From NCBI GenBank assembly GCA_950097015.1, contig CATNEN010000007.1, forward strand, positions 1,736,001 to 1,800,000: a stretch of DNA of 64,000 bases, read 5' to 3'. The position numbers and the translations under genes are program-made. This document shows, in pieces, positions 1-10,800 of this stretch (position 1 is its first letter; every line of letters begins with the position of its first letter). The notes under the pieces are model-generated. The model was not told the DNA's origin. It did no database searches and saw only the letters and a list, made by a program, of their open reading frames with translations. Origin of the DNA: Macrostomum hystrix. Its lineage: Eukaryota > Platyhelminthes > Macrostomidae.

Positions 1-260
1 ATTGAGTCACTCCAACGTCGATTGAGTTACTCCAACCTCGATTGAGTCACTCCAACCTCGATTGAGTCACTCCAGTGCTGATGAGTCACTCTAACCTCGA
101 TTGAGTCACTCCAGTGCTGATGAGTCCCTCTAACCTTGATTGAGTCACTCCAACCTTGATTGAGTCACTGCAACTTCGATTGAGTCACTCCAACCTTGAT
201 TGAGTCACTTGAACTTCGATTGAGTCACTTCAACTTCGATTGAGTCACTCCAATGCTGTT
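1..260. repeat. 20-bp minisatellite at the window edge
   Basis: About 13 copies of a 20-bp unit with core 'attgagtcactccaacctcg'. Copies differ by substitutions and one short deletion form ('agtgctg'). The array runs off the left edge. It lies upstream of the MRPS16 reading frame. A possible splice acceptor (tttcag) follows at about 320, so the array may sit in an intron or in the 5' flank. Confidence 0.9.
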
Positions 261-416
261 TAGTAAAAAACAATTTTTGTCGACTGCATCACGAAAAAAA
301 TGTTTTATTTTGAATTTCAGCGCGATCATCTCCTACTACTTACTCATTTGGCTATATAAGTAGCGTTATCAGCATTTACGCGTTTTTTGTACGAAGAGCA
401 AGAGAAACCTAATAGA

Positions 417-821
417 ATGCGCGGCTGGCGTACCATTCCGGCGTTGAAAGGCTACCGAGTGGCAATGATGTACCCCAAGAAGCCCAGTCCGCGCCTGACC
501 ATCTCCATGGTGCAGGAGGGCTGCACAAATAGGCCATTCTTTACTATTCAGGCCCGCAATAACCTGCAGGCCGCCAATGAGTCGGGTCTGGAACAGTTGG
601 GCAGCTGGGATCCTCTGGTCAACACCCACGGCGAACAATTGGTGGGCGTCAATATTGGCCGCCTCATACACTGGATGGCCCACGGTGCCACGCCTTCCCT
701 GGGTGTGGCCAAACTGTTCGGCCTGGTTGGCGCTCTGCCAGTTCATCCCAGCTCCGAGTTAGAGGCTGTGCGACTGACCAAGACTCTGAGAAGCAAGGCT
801 AGCGCTGCGCAGGAGGAATAA
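417..821 (+). CDS. MRPS16: Mitochondrial small-subunit ribosomal protein bS16m (MRPS16)
   Basis: Predicted 134 aa, close to the about 137 aa of the human protein. The bS16 core is plain: a basic N-terminal segment, then RLTISMVQEGCTNRPFF, LEQLGSWDPL, HGEQLVGVNIGRLIHWM, GATPS and LFGLVGALPVHP, in the family order. The protein is a component of the mitoribosomal small subunit, so it is nuclear-encoded and should be imported into mitochondria; the first 25 or so residues are basic and hydroxylated and could serve as the presequence. I chose ATG 417 because the only longer in-frame start is a TTG. It appears to be a single coding exon. A tttcag at 315-320 could be a 5'UTR or trans-splice acceptor. 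The 3' flank goes almost at once into a CCTGT array, and ATTAAA at 1308 is a candidate poly(A) signal. Confidence 0.9.
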   Translation: MRGWRTIPALKGYRVAMMYPKKPSPRLTISMVQEGCTNRPFFTIQARNNLQAANESGLEQLGSWDPLVNTHGEQLVGVNIGRLIHWMAHGATPSLGVAKLFGLVGALPVHPSSELEAVRLTKTLRSKASAAQEE

Positions 822-865
822 ACTGCCTCATATGCGACTTCTGATCTGGTTTATCGGCGCACTCC

Positions 866-1256
866 TGTCCTGTCCTGTCCTGTCCTGACCTGTCCTGTCT
901 TATCATGTCCTGTCCTGTCTTATCATGTCCTGTCCTGACCTGTCTTATCATGTCCTGTCCTGACCTGTCCTGTCCTGACCTGTCCTGTCCTGTCCTGTCC
1001 TGACCTGTCCTGTCCTGTCCTGACCTGTCCTGTCCTGTCCTGACCTGTCCTGTCCTGTCCTGTCCTGTCCTGTCCTGACCTGTCTTATCATGTCCTGTCC
1101 TGACCTGTCCTGTCCTGACCTGTCCTGTCCTGTCCTGACCTGTCCTGTCCTGTCCTGTCCTGACCTGTCCTGTCCTGTCCTGTCCTGTCCTGACCTGTCC
1201 TGTCTTATCATGTCCTGTCCTGTCCTGTCTTATCCAGTCCTGTCCTGACCATATTT
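866..1256. repeat. 5-bp CCTGT satellite
   Basis: Nearly 400 bp of pentamers (cctgt, with cctga and ttatc variants), phase-locked at 5 bp. It begins about 45 bp after the MRPS16 stop and ends before the candidate ATTAAA at 1308, so it probably lies in the 3'UTR or close downstream. The open frame on the minus strand is a consequence of the repeat and is not a gene. Confidence 0.9.
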
Positions 1257-1468
1257 CTGTCCACCAAGTCGTATGGGTCTGTTAATCAGTGTATATTATT
1301 TTTCTTCATTAAAGCCGAAATAGATTGAAGGTGAAACGATCACTAGTTAACTTGTTCGTTAGTCTATTGAATTTTTTGTCTCTTTTTTTCGTCCTCTTAT
1401 ACGAATTCTCGGTTCTGGAACAGTTTCTGTGCGTTGCAAACTGTCTGCACCGTGTAATAAGAATATTG

Positions 1469-1712
1469 ACGGGGGTGCTTTGGGCACTGTCACATCATTT
1501 GGCGACATTCGACCTGCAGTCAGCGAGGAGGCAGTTCTGCCCGTTCCGCTGACTCCTGAGCATACGCTCACACAGATGTGTACATCTGCCCTGACTTTCT
1601 CATCGTCAGGCAGTGTACACTCTCACTCTGCCTTGGAGGTTGGCCCTCAATGGGACGTAAATTGCACGACAAGCGCCCAAGGCTTTTCTCCGCTGCGAAA
1701 TGTGGCCTCCTT
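1469..1712 (-). mobile_element. SINE family A copy, lacking the tRNA-like head
   Basis: Read on the minus strand, this matches the body of the elements at 58092-58432 and 26428-26665. Shared blocks include 'tgtgtacatctgccctgac', 'catcgtcaggcagtgtacac', 'ccttggaggttg' and 'gcgaggaggcag'. The tRNA-like head seen at 58 kb is missing here, which fits the 5' truncation typical of LINE-driven retroposition. It lies between MRPS16 and MNAT1. Confidence 0.8.
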
Positions 1713-1886
1713 AATAGAAAGAACCCCTCTTGGAAGTACTATTGTGAATGCTTGGCTCGGCGAAGTGCCTACCGCCTGTAGATCGTTTAGAACTATCGCC
1801 TGAATAACTTGTGATGTACCCAGCATACTACTAATAAACTACTTGAGGTTATTTGAAACTTCAATAATATCCCCGCAGCAGGCGAG

Positions 1887-3429
1887 ATGGACAAGCAGAA
1901 ATGCCCGGAATGCAAGGCCACCAAGTACACCAACCCCAGCCTGAAGATGATGGTGAACTCATGCGGCCACGCTCTGTGCGAGAACTGTGTGGACATCCTG
2001 TTCGCCAGGGGCAGTGGGGCTTGCCCGCAGTGCAAGACGCCCCTGCGTAGGGGTCAATTTCGCTTCCAAATGTTTGAGGATAGCCATGTAAGCTGGTGCA
2101 TGATTAGCCATATTAGCCTGCCGAATTTTCTGCTTCCCAAATCTACAATTTTTTTGGCCGAGTTCAGACTCATGAGTCCTTTCCGTTTTCAGATCCCAAT
2201 TATTAACTACCCAAATCCTCTACCAGATCCCCATTCTATCTACCCAAATCCTCTACCAGATCCCCATTCTATCTACCCAAATTCTCTATCAGATCCCCCA
2301 TTTTATCTTCCCAAATTCTCTATCAGATCCCCCATTTTATCTTCCCAAATCCTCTATCAGATCCCCCATTTTATCTTCCCAAATCCTCTACCAGATCCCC
2401 CATTTTATCTTCCCAAATCCTCTACCAGATCCCCCATTATATCTACCCAAATCCTCTACCAGATCCCCAATTTTATCTTCTCAAATCCTCTACCAGATCC
2501 CCCATTATATCTACCCAAATCCTCTACCAGATCCCCCATTTTATCTTCCCAAATCCTCTATCAGATCCCCCATTTTATCTTCCCAAATCCTCTATCAGAT
2601 CCCCCATTTTATCTTCCCAAATCCTTTATCAGATCCCCATTTTATCTTCCCAAATCCTCTATCAGATCCCATTCCGTTCTAACTTCTCAAATCGTCAGGA
2701 TCTCAGATTATTTTCTTAATGTCCACCCATTTTCCCACAACGCCGCCACAGGTAGAGAAGGAGCTGGACATTCGCAAGCGCCTGATGAAAGACCTGAACC
2801 TGTCCGAGGACAACTTCTCCAACCTGTCCGAGTTCAACAATTACCTGGAATTCGTGGAATTCGCCGTTTTCAATTTGGCAAATGAGATCGACGTGGAGTC
2901 CACCAAGCGAAGCCTGGAAGAATTCAAGAAGTCCCACGCTGACGCCATCAAAAGCAACCGGCTGCGTCGTCGGCCTGAGCTGGCCGCTCTCGACACGGTC
3001 ATCGACTCCGAGACCGCCAACGGCGGCATCAGCGGCAGAAACAATGGAAGCCTAGCTGACTCGGCTAGAACTGGCAGCTCGGCTGACATAACCGCCGCCG
3101 CAGCAGCCGCCGGTGTTGCCGCCTCCGCAGCTGGCAGCGTTGTGTCATCCGCGTCCAACGGTTCGAAAGCTGTCATCACGGCCAGCTCGTCTGTTGGTCC
3201 AGCAGCCGGCACAGCCGCCACTGTGGATTTGGCCACACTGACAAAACTGCTGCAGCCCTACCTGGTGCCTCTGAATGGGCCTTCGTTAGACAGTGGCTCT
3301 GTTGACCAGTCTGTTGACATCCTGTCATCCAGGTTGCCTCTTTCCTACGCTGCCGGTGGCTACACAGCAAGGCTGGGCGTCCGCAGACTGCTGGCAGATG
3401 CTCACTGCGACCTGTTCTATAGGCTCTGA
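1887..3429 (+). CDS. MNAT1: CDK-activating kinase assembly factor MAT1 (TFIIH subunit), 2 exons
   Basis: Exon 1 is 1887-2087 and exon 2 is 2752-3429, joined in phase 0, giving 292 aa (human 309). The N-terminus is a C3HC4 [18 protein letters not shown], then [16 protein letters not shown] and CPQCKTPLR, which matches the MAT1 RING closely. Exon 2 opens with the MAT1 helical region ([20 protein letters not shown], then [20 protein letters not shown]). The C-terminal cyclin H/CDK7-binding motif [20 protein letters not shown] is conserved. MAT1 stabilises CDK7-cyclin H and tethers the kinase to TFIIH in the nucleus. Oddity: the long charged coiled coil expected in the middle is replaced by an Ala/Ser/Gly-rich stretch (about residues 105-220). 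The acceptor-like ccccgcag lies 8 nt before the ATG. The intron (2088-2751) is mostly minisatellite. Confidence 0.93.
2205..2690. repeat. 33-34-bp minisatellite in the MNAT1 intron
   Basis: About 14 pyrimidine-rich copies with core 'cccaaatcctctaccagatc', varying between 4 and 5 C's, so the unit is 33 or 34 bp. The array fills most of the single MNAT1 intron. The exon 1 frame reads on into it without an early stop, which produces a false 332-codon ORF. Confidence 0.92.
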
Positions 3430-3487
3430 TTCTTGGCCCTATGTACCACTGACCCGTTTTATGTCTCACCACTTTCTCTGCCCCAGT

Positions 3488-3625
3488 CTCAACAGTGTCT
3501 CATCCCCCTGTCTCATCCCCCTGTCTCATCCTTCTGTCTCATCTCCCCCTGTCTCATCTCCCTGTCTCATCCTTCTGTCTCATCTCCCCCTGTCTCATCT
3601 CTCTGTCTCATCCTCGGTCTCTTTC
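3488..3625. repeat. CTGTCTCATCC minisatellite in the MNAT1 3' flank
   Basis: About ten copies of a roughly 13-bp unit 'ctgtctcatcccc' with a cttctgtctc variant. It lies 60 bp after the MNAT1 stop, probably in the 3'UTR. From 3626 to 4035 the sequence is AT-rich and I see no gene in it. Confidence 0.85.
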
Positions 3626-4039
3626 GTCTATGTTTCTGCTGCTCACCCAGTCTGTATCTGGAAGCAAATTTTGTCATTTTATGGACATGAAGCTGTGAAA
3701 TCAACGCGCTTTCTAAGCACAATTAGAGTTCAATTTAAAGTGTTTTATTAGTACTTTTTTGAGCATTACGTCTGACTCGCTTGAAGTCCTAATTTCAACT
3801 GTAAATCAGGAAGTAAAAGATTAGTAAAATAACGAAAATCTGCGTTTCACACTGTTTGCTAACTTCAAACAGCAATTTTAGCTCATGCATTTCTCTTTTG
3901 ATGCAAAATTTAAAAGCGTTTTTTTTCTACGGATTTTAGTTCGTAATTTTTTTCTAAAATGGATAAACTGGCAGGACTACATTATACTAAAACCAGATTC
4001 GAAAAATGTTGTCAATGCCTGAAAACTAACAGTCATAGT

Positions 4040-4705
4040 ATTTTCCAGTCCCTCGTTGTCTTCTCCCTTCTCCCTTATTATCCCTTCTCAGCTTCTCAGT
4101 TCTTGATTGTCTTCTTAATTATTCCTTCTCAGTCGTTCATTGTTTTCCTAATTATCCCTTCCCAGTCCTTCATTGTTTTCCTAATTATCCCTTCCCAGTC
4201 CTTCACTGTTTTCCTAATTATCACTTCCCAGTCCTTCACTGTTTTCCTAATTATCCCTTCTCAGTCGTTCATTGTTTTCCTAATTATCCCTTCCCAGTCC
4301 TTCATTGCATGTTTTCCTAATTATTCCTTCTCAGTCCTTCATTGTTTTCCTAATTATTCCTTCTCAGTCCTTCATTGTTTTCCTAATTATCCCTTCCCAG
4401 TCCTTCACTGTTTTCCTAATTATCCCTTCCCAGTCCTTCATTGTTTTCCTAATTATCCCTTCCCAGTCCTTCATTGTTTTCCTAATTATCCCTTCCCAGT
4501 CCTTCATTGTTTTCCTAATTATCCCTTCCCAGTCCTTCACTGTTTTCCTAATTATCCCTTCCCAGTCCTTCATTGTTTTCCTAATTATCCCTTCCCAGTC
4601 CTTCATTGTTTTCCTAATTATCCCTTCCCAGTCCTTCATTGTTTTCCTAATTATCCCTTCCCAGTCCTTCATTGTTTTCCTAATTATCCCTTCCCAGTCG
4701 TTCAG
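4040..4705. repeat. 33-bp minisatellite between MNAT1 and TRPM
   Basis: About 20 copies of a 33-bp unit with core 'gttttcctaattatcccttc'. Because 33 is a multiple of 3, several frames on both strands read as 11-residue repeats. They have no flanking unique coding sequence, so I do not call a gene. The array lies between two genes that point toward each other. Confidence 0.92.
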
Positions 4706-4829
4706 GGTCCCTTAGAAAAACAAGCAGCCCTTCGCTTGATATCTAACTAGTTTCAGTTCTCATATCCTTTCATTTTTACTAGCCTTTAAATTATAATAAT
4801 ATGTCAGTCAATAAAGCAATGCAAGCATA

Positions 4830-4835
4830 TTTATT
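4830..4835 (-). promoter_or_regulatory. Candidate poly(A) signal of the TRPM gene
   Basis: AATAAA on the minus strand, about 65 nt past the TRPM stop codon at 4900-4902. A plus-strand AATAAA at 4810-4815 faces it, which suits convergent transcription units meeting here. Confidence 0.5.
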
Positions 4836-4899
4836 CAGTGCTCAAGCAATAGGGAATGTACAGGCATTTAAGCAAGGCGGCTTGAGCCGACCGTGCCAT

Positions 4900-7800
4900 T
4901 CACTCGCTGGTGTCCTGGGCTTTCTCTCGCGCTTTGCGTCGCTGCTTCCTGTCCCGATCCTGCATGAACGCGTCTGACGCCTTCTTCTCGAATGCCTGCA
5001 GGCGCTGCTGATGCGTCAGCTGTAGGCGCATCACTGCAGAGGTGGGAATTTAGTGAGTTGGTTGTGAGTTAGTTGCTAGCGAGTCTGCTGTGGGCTTGTT
5101 TTAGTTTGGTTGTGATTTCGTTGTCAATTGTGAGTTGGTTGTGGGTTGGTTTTGAGTTTGTTTTTAGTCAATTGTGAGTTGTCTTGAGTCGGTTGCAAGT
5201 CGGTTTTGAGTTGTTTTCCAGTCGGTTTTGAGTCTGCCTTGAGTTACTATTGAGTCGGTCTTCTGTTGGATGTGAGCCAGTTGTACTTAGTTGTGAGTCT
5301 ATTGTTTATGAGTAGGCTGTAGTCATGGGACTCAATGGCTCACCGAAATCGTCGGACGAGAGCAAATCGACGGGGTCGTCTCGACGATGGCAGCGCACGG
5401 CAGCCTTCCAGCAGATCTTGACTAGCCGGAACAGATGCGGCAGGATTATGAGCGGAGGCGGCAGGCATGGCCTGTAGTAGTATTCCTTGATGAAGTCATG
5501 CCGAATGTGGCACCAGTACTTGAAAGAGCTGGACTGCATGCGGTCGAATGTGTTGCTGGAATTGTCAACGGTTTCATCGGGGGTCAGTGTTTCAGCAGCT
5601 GTGCCCTCCTGACCAACTCAGTGTGTCAGCAGCTGTGCCCTCCTGACCAACTCAGTGTGTCAGCAGCTGTGCCCTCCTGACCAACTCAGTGTTTCAGCAG
5701 CTGTGCCCTCCTGACCAACTCAGTGTTTCAGCAGCTGTGACCTCCTGACCAACTCAGTGTTTCAGCAGCTGTGCCCTCCTGACCAACTCAGTGTTTCAGC
5801 AGCTGTGCCCTCCTGACCAACTCAGTGTGTCAGCAGCTGTGCCCTCCTGACCAACTCAGTGTTTCAGCAGCTGTGCCCTCCTGACCAACTCAGTGTGTCA
5901 GCAGCTGTGCCCTCCTGACCAACTCAGTGTGTCAGCAGCTGTGCCCTCCTGACCAACTCAGTGTGTCAGCTGCTGTGCCCTCCTGACCAACTCAGTGTGT
6001 CAGCTGCTGTGCCCTCCTGACCAACTCAGTGTGTCAGCTGCTGTGCCCTCCTGACCAACTCAGTGTGTCAGCAGCTGTGCCCTCCTGACCAACTCAGTGT
6101 GTCAGCTGCTGTGCCCTCCTGACCAACTCAGTGTGTCAGCAGCTGTGCCCTCCTGACCAACTCAGTGTGTCAGCAGCTGTGCCCTCCTGACCAACTCAGT
6201 GTGTCAGCAGCTGTGCCCTCCTGACCAACTCAGTGTGTCAGCTGCTGTGCCCTCCTGACCAACTCAGTGTGTCAGCTGCTGTGCCCTCCTGACCAACTCA
6301 GTGTGTCAGCAGCTGTGCCCTCCTGACCAACTCAGTGTGTCAGCTGCTGTGCCCTCCTGACCAACTCAGTGTGTCAGCTGTTTTATCAGCCGTCAGCTCT
6401 CACCCGAACATAGCGATCAGCAGGTTCAGCAGGAGAACATTTGTGCCCAGCATGTAGATGGCGAGTAGGATGACAGCCATGGCGTAACGCACTTTGCTGG
6501 CTTGAATCTCTGCAGATTTATCAGTGTTTATTTATGTCCTTCAACACTACTATAAATAAGATGGGTAGCGCAGCGAAAGGGTGTGTGCAGCTATTTCAGT
6601 CCATGGACTGTTGAACATCCCAAATTTCTCCCCCTAGCTAATGATGACCTCCTCACCGTCCACGAAGCCTTCGAGGTTGAGCTCGCCATACATCTGCCAG
6701 TAGGGTGTGGCCAGGATGTTTTTTGCCAGCAGCTCCGGCAGCTTCTTGTTCTCGTCGCGCAGCGACATCGACGCGACGCCGAACGAGAGAAGGAAGACGA
6801 CCAGAATGGCGATGAAGAAGACGATGTCGCCGAACTGAACGCGTCGATGGTGATCGATGGTCGTGTTAAAAATTATTTAGTAAAAATGTGAATATTATGA
6901 ATAATACTAGTGGATTTACGATGGATGCTACTGGTTCTACTTAAATAAGTAGTAATGTGGGCAAATTGGCAGAGCGGTGGGTCTCTCGCGCCAAGATCCC
7001 TGAGCTCGAATCCGCGGCGAGGCCATGTTAGTTTGGGGCGCAGCCGCGGACAGAAGGCTTGGCGGCTTGTGCGCGGCGCATCTGAAGGCTGCATTCAGTC
7101 CATGGACTGGGGGATGTCACTCCCACCCTCAATTACGTCAGCTACCGCTGCCAGAACCCATTTAGCAGAGTTAAATGATTAAGAGCTAAAGGGCACAAAT
7201 TGTTCCATTGGAGTCGGGAATCGAACCCTCGACCTTCAAGTCGTGAGTCCGATGCTCTAGCCACTAGGCTACAAAGCCAGGACTCGCCCTCACCATCTCG
7301 ATGATCATGAGCACTTTTGGTCCCAGCGAGTGGTGCACATAGTAGAACTGCATGAATCGCAGGAAGAACAGGGACAGGGTCACGGCGTACACGCACTGGG
7401 CCCACTCGCACTGCGCCGGAGCCGCGATGCGGAAGGCGCCGCAGGCGACGAACAGGCAGCAGATGAGCAGGTCGAACCGGTCCCAGTGCGACATGCCGGC
7501 CAGCTTGGCGCGCAGGGAAGTGAAATGTGAGAACTGCCTGGCCTCCTCAATCATGAACTGGATGATCCAAGCGAACAGGAACCACTCGGTCCAGTGCAGG
7601 GCTGGCCCGGTCTCCGGCTGGCAGCGCTTGCCCAGCTCCATCAGCACAATGTAGGAGAACACGCCAAGGAATAGCAGGGTGGACAGGCAGTTCAGGATGC
7701 ACTTCACCAGAGGAGCAGTGTAGAACAGTTTCAGGCAGGTCAGGAAGGACATGGACAGGAAGCCGCGCCTCTGCCTGTAGAGAGCCTCCATGCGGAGCTG

Positions 7801-10800
7801 CTGCCTGGTCTTCAGGCTGAGCTCGAGGCTGTCAGCCACTTCGTCCAGCATCACCGTGTCAAGGAGTTCGCGAGCGCTGGGCGCTTTTGGATCCACCTGA
7901 CGATGTAGAAATTTGCGACTTGGGAGAAATTTGAACATTGAAATCGATAATTATTTTTCCGTAAGGAAGGGTGTTCGCCTGTTAGACAGGATGTTCGCCT
8001 GTTAGACAGGATAATCTCCCGTTTGACACGAGAATAATTTCCTGTTAGACACTAAAATAATCTCCTGTTAGACACGAGGATAATCTCTTGTTAGACACGA
8101 GGATAATCTCCTGTTAGATACGAGGATAATCTCCTGTTAGACACGAGGATAATGTCCTGTTAGACACTGGAATAATCTCCTGTTAGACACTGGAATAATC
8201 TCCTGTTAGACACTAGGATAATCTCCTGTTAGACACTGGAATAATCTCCTGTTAGACACTGGAATAATCTCCTGTTAGACACTGGAATAATCTCCTGTTA
8301 GACACTGGAATAATCTCCTGTTAGACACTGGAATAATCTCCTGTTAGACACTAGGATAATCTCCTGTTAGACACTGGAATAATCTCCTGTTAGACACTGG
8401 AATAATCTCCTGTTAGACACTAGGATAATATCCTGTTAGACACTGGAATAATCTCCTGTTAGACACTGGAATAATCTCCTGTTAGACACTAGGATAATAT
8501 CCTGTTAGACACGAGGATAATCTCTTGTTAAACACGAGGATAATCTCCTGTTAGACACGAGGATAATCTCCTGTTAGACACTGGAATAATCTCCTGTTAG
8601 ACACTGGAATAATCTCCTGTTAGACACTGGAATAATCTCCTGTTAGACACTAGGATAATCTCCTGTTAGACACTAGAATAATCTCCTGTTAGACACTGGA
8701 ATAATCTCCTGTTAGACACTGGAATAATCTCCTGTTAGACACTGGAATAATCTCCTGTTAGACACTGGAATAATCTCCTGTTAGACACTAGGATAATCTC
8801 CTGTTAGACACTAGAATAATCTCCTGTTAGACACTGGAATAATCTCCTGTTAGACACTAGGATAATATCCTGTTAGACACGAGGATAATCTCTTGTTAGA
8901 CACGAGGATAATCTCCTGTTAGACACGAGGATAATCTCCTGTTAGACACTGGAATAATTTCCTGTTAGACACTAGATATCATCACCGAGGTTATTGAAAA
9001 TTTTACAGTCTTCTGGCTGCTAGACCGACTGGTTGGCAGACTTCGCCGGCTCACCATCTGCACCTCGTCCAGCACACTGTTCACCGCCGGATGGTTCTGT
9101 TTCGACGCGTCCTGAGCCGTACCGACTGGTTCCAGAGAGACCGCTGATTGGCTGAGCCGGGCTCGCTCCTGCCTGCGCCACTGGTGCAGGTGAACCAGGT
9201 TAAACCGTCGGTGCGTCTTGAATATCAGCACCGGCACCAGCATTGGCAGGAAGATTGACAGCATGATGCGCCAAGTTGAGGTGCTCGTTGCCATGCCGCC
9301 CATCCACACCATTGTGAGGAGGTCCTGCACCGCCGAGTGGTGCATGAAGTCCAGGCACTGGTTGCTTTCGGCCAGCGAGATTACAGTCTGGCTATTCCAC
9401 ATTGGCAGCTCTCGGATTAGAAGGGCCTTGGTGATGTCCGGATTATTCTGGTAACACCTGGTAGGTCAGTCGGTTTCCTTCTTTGATAGCTATCTAAATT
9501 AGGCTTATGTACTTTTTGTTTAACTAAATTTAAATTCTAAGGAAATAGTCATTCTGAACTATAAAAGCTCTAATTGCTTTAGTTCACAATTTTGATACCC
9601 CGAGAACCCATCAAACCATTTCCGCCGCCAGAGCCATAGAACCCACCTCACCTCCGCCACCAGTGTCCAAACATCCACCTCACCTCCGCCGCCAGCCTCT
9701 AAACACCCACCTCACCCTATTCATTCGCCTCCAGGGTCAAAACACCCACCTCACCACACTCCTCCGCCGCCAGTGCCCCAACACCCAGCTCATCTCATTC
9801 CTCCGCCCCCCAGGGTCCAGCTTTCTTCCAACACCCACCACTCATCTCCGTCTAGGGTCTAAACACCCACATCGCCCCATTCCTCCGCCGCCAGTGTCCA
9901 AACACCCACCTCACCCCATCCAGGGTCTAAACACCCACCTCACCCCATTCCTCCGCCGCCAGTGCCCAAACACCCGCCTCACCCCGTCCAGGGTCTAAAC
10001 ACGCACCTCACTCCATTCCTCCGCCGCCAGTGTCCAAACACCCGCCTCACCCCGTCCAGGGTCTAAACACGCACCTCACTCCATTCCTCCGCCGCCAGTG
10101 CCCAAACACCTACCTCACCCCATTCATTCGATATCAAATAAACAGCGTATTTGACTGTACAAACCTGGCCAGAACTCCCACGGCTAGCTCTTCGAAGTAG
10201 GCTGCGTCCGTTTCGAATACAGATTTCAGCTCCATCTCATCGTTGTCCACCGCGTCCTGCGCCATTCTGCGTAGCAGCATGCTGCCCACCTGATAGGTCC
10301 ATAGATTGCTTCGTGGATCGATCAAACATTCGCAGGTGTGAAATTAAAGAATTCAATAATCAATGAATTACCACCGCTGTGCCAATTTGATTCTTTCCGT
10401 GTCGCCAGAAGGCCTCTGCCAGCTCAATGTTGTGACACAGCATGGCCCAGACGAACAGGTCCTGCATGCTGAACTTGCGCTGCCCGCTGCCCTTGTAGCG
10501 CAATGGGAACAGCACCTTGGTGGGGTCCACTGACGGATTGTCGGCCAGGTTTTCTAGAGTAGTAGAGGGGCGATTTATCTAACAGAAAGCTGTATCTAAC
10601 AGGTAGTCGGAGCGTGTCTAACAGGTAGTCGGTGAGTATCTAACAGGTAATCGAAGAGTGTCTAACAGGTAGCCGGAGAGTGTCTAACGGGTAGTCGGAG
10701 AGTGTCTAACAGGTAGTCGGAGAGTGTCTAACAGGTAGTCGGAGGGTGTCTAACATAGTCGGAGAGTGTCTAACAGGTAGTAGGAGAGTGTCAGACAGGT

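Noticed and set aside
1429-1803. A 124-codon plus-strand frame
   Set aside because: It is the antisense of a SINE family A copy.
7210-7280. A tRNA gene on the minus strand
   Set aside because: It has A- and B-box-like motifs but runs into a SINE body and recurs at 56 and 63 kb; no proper acceptor stem seen.
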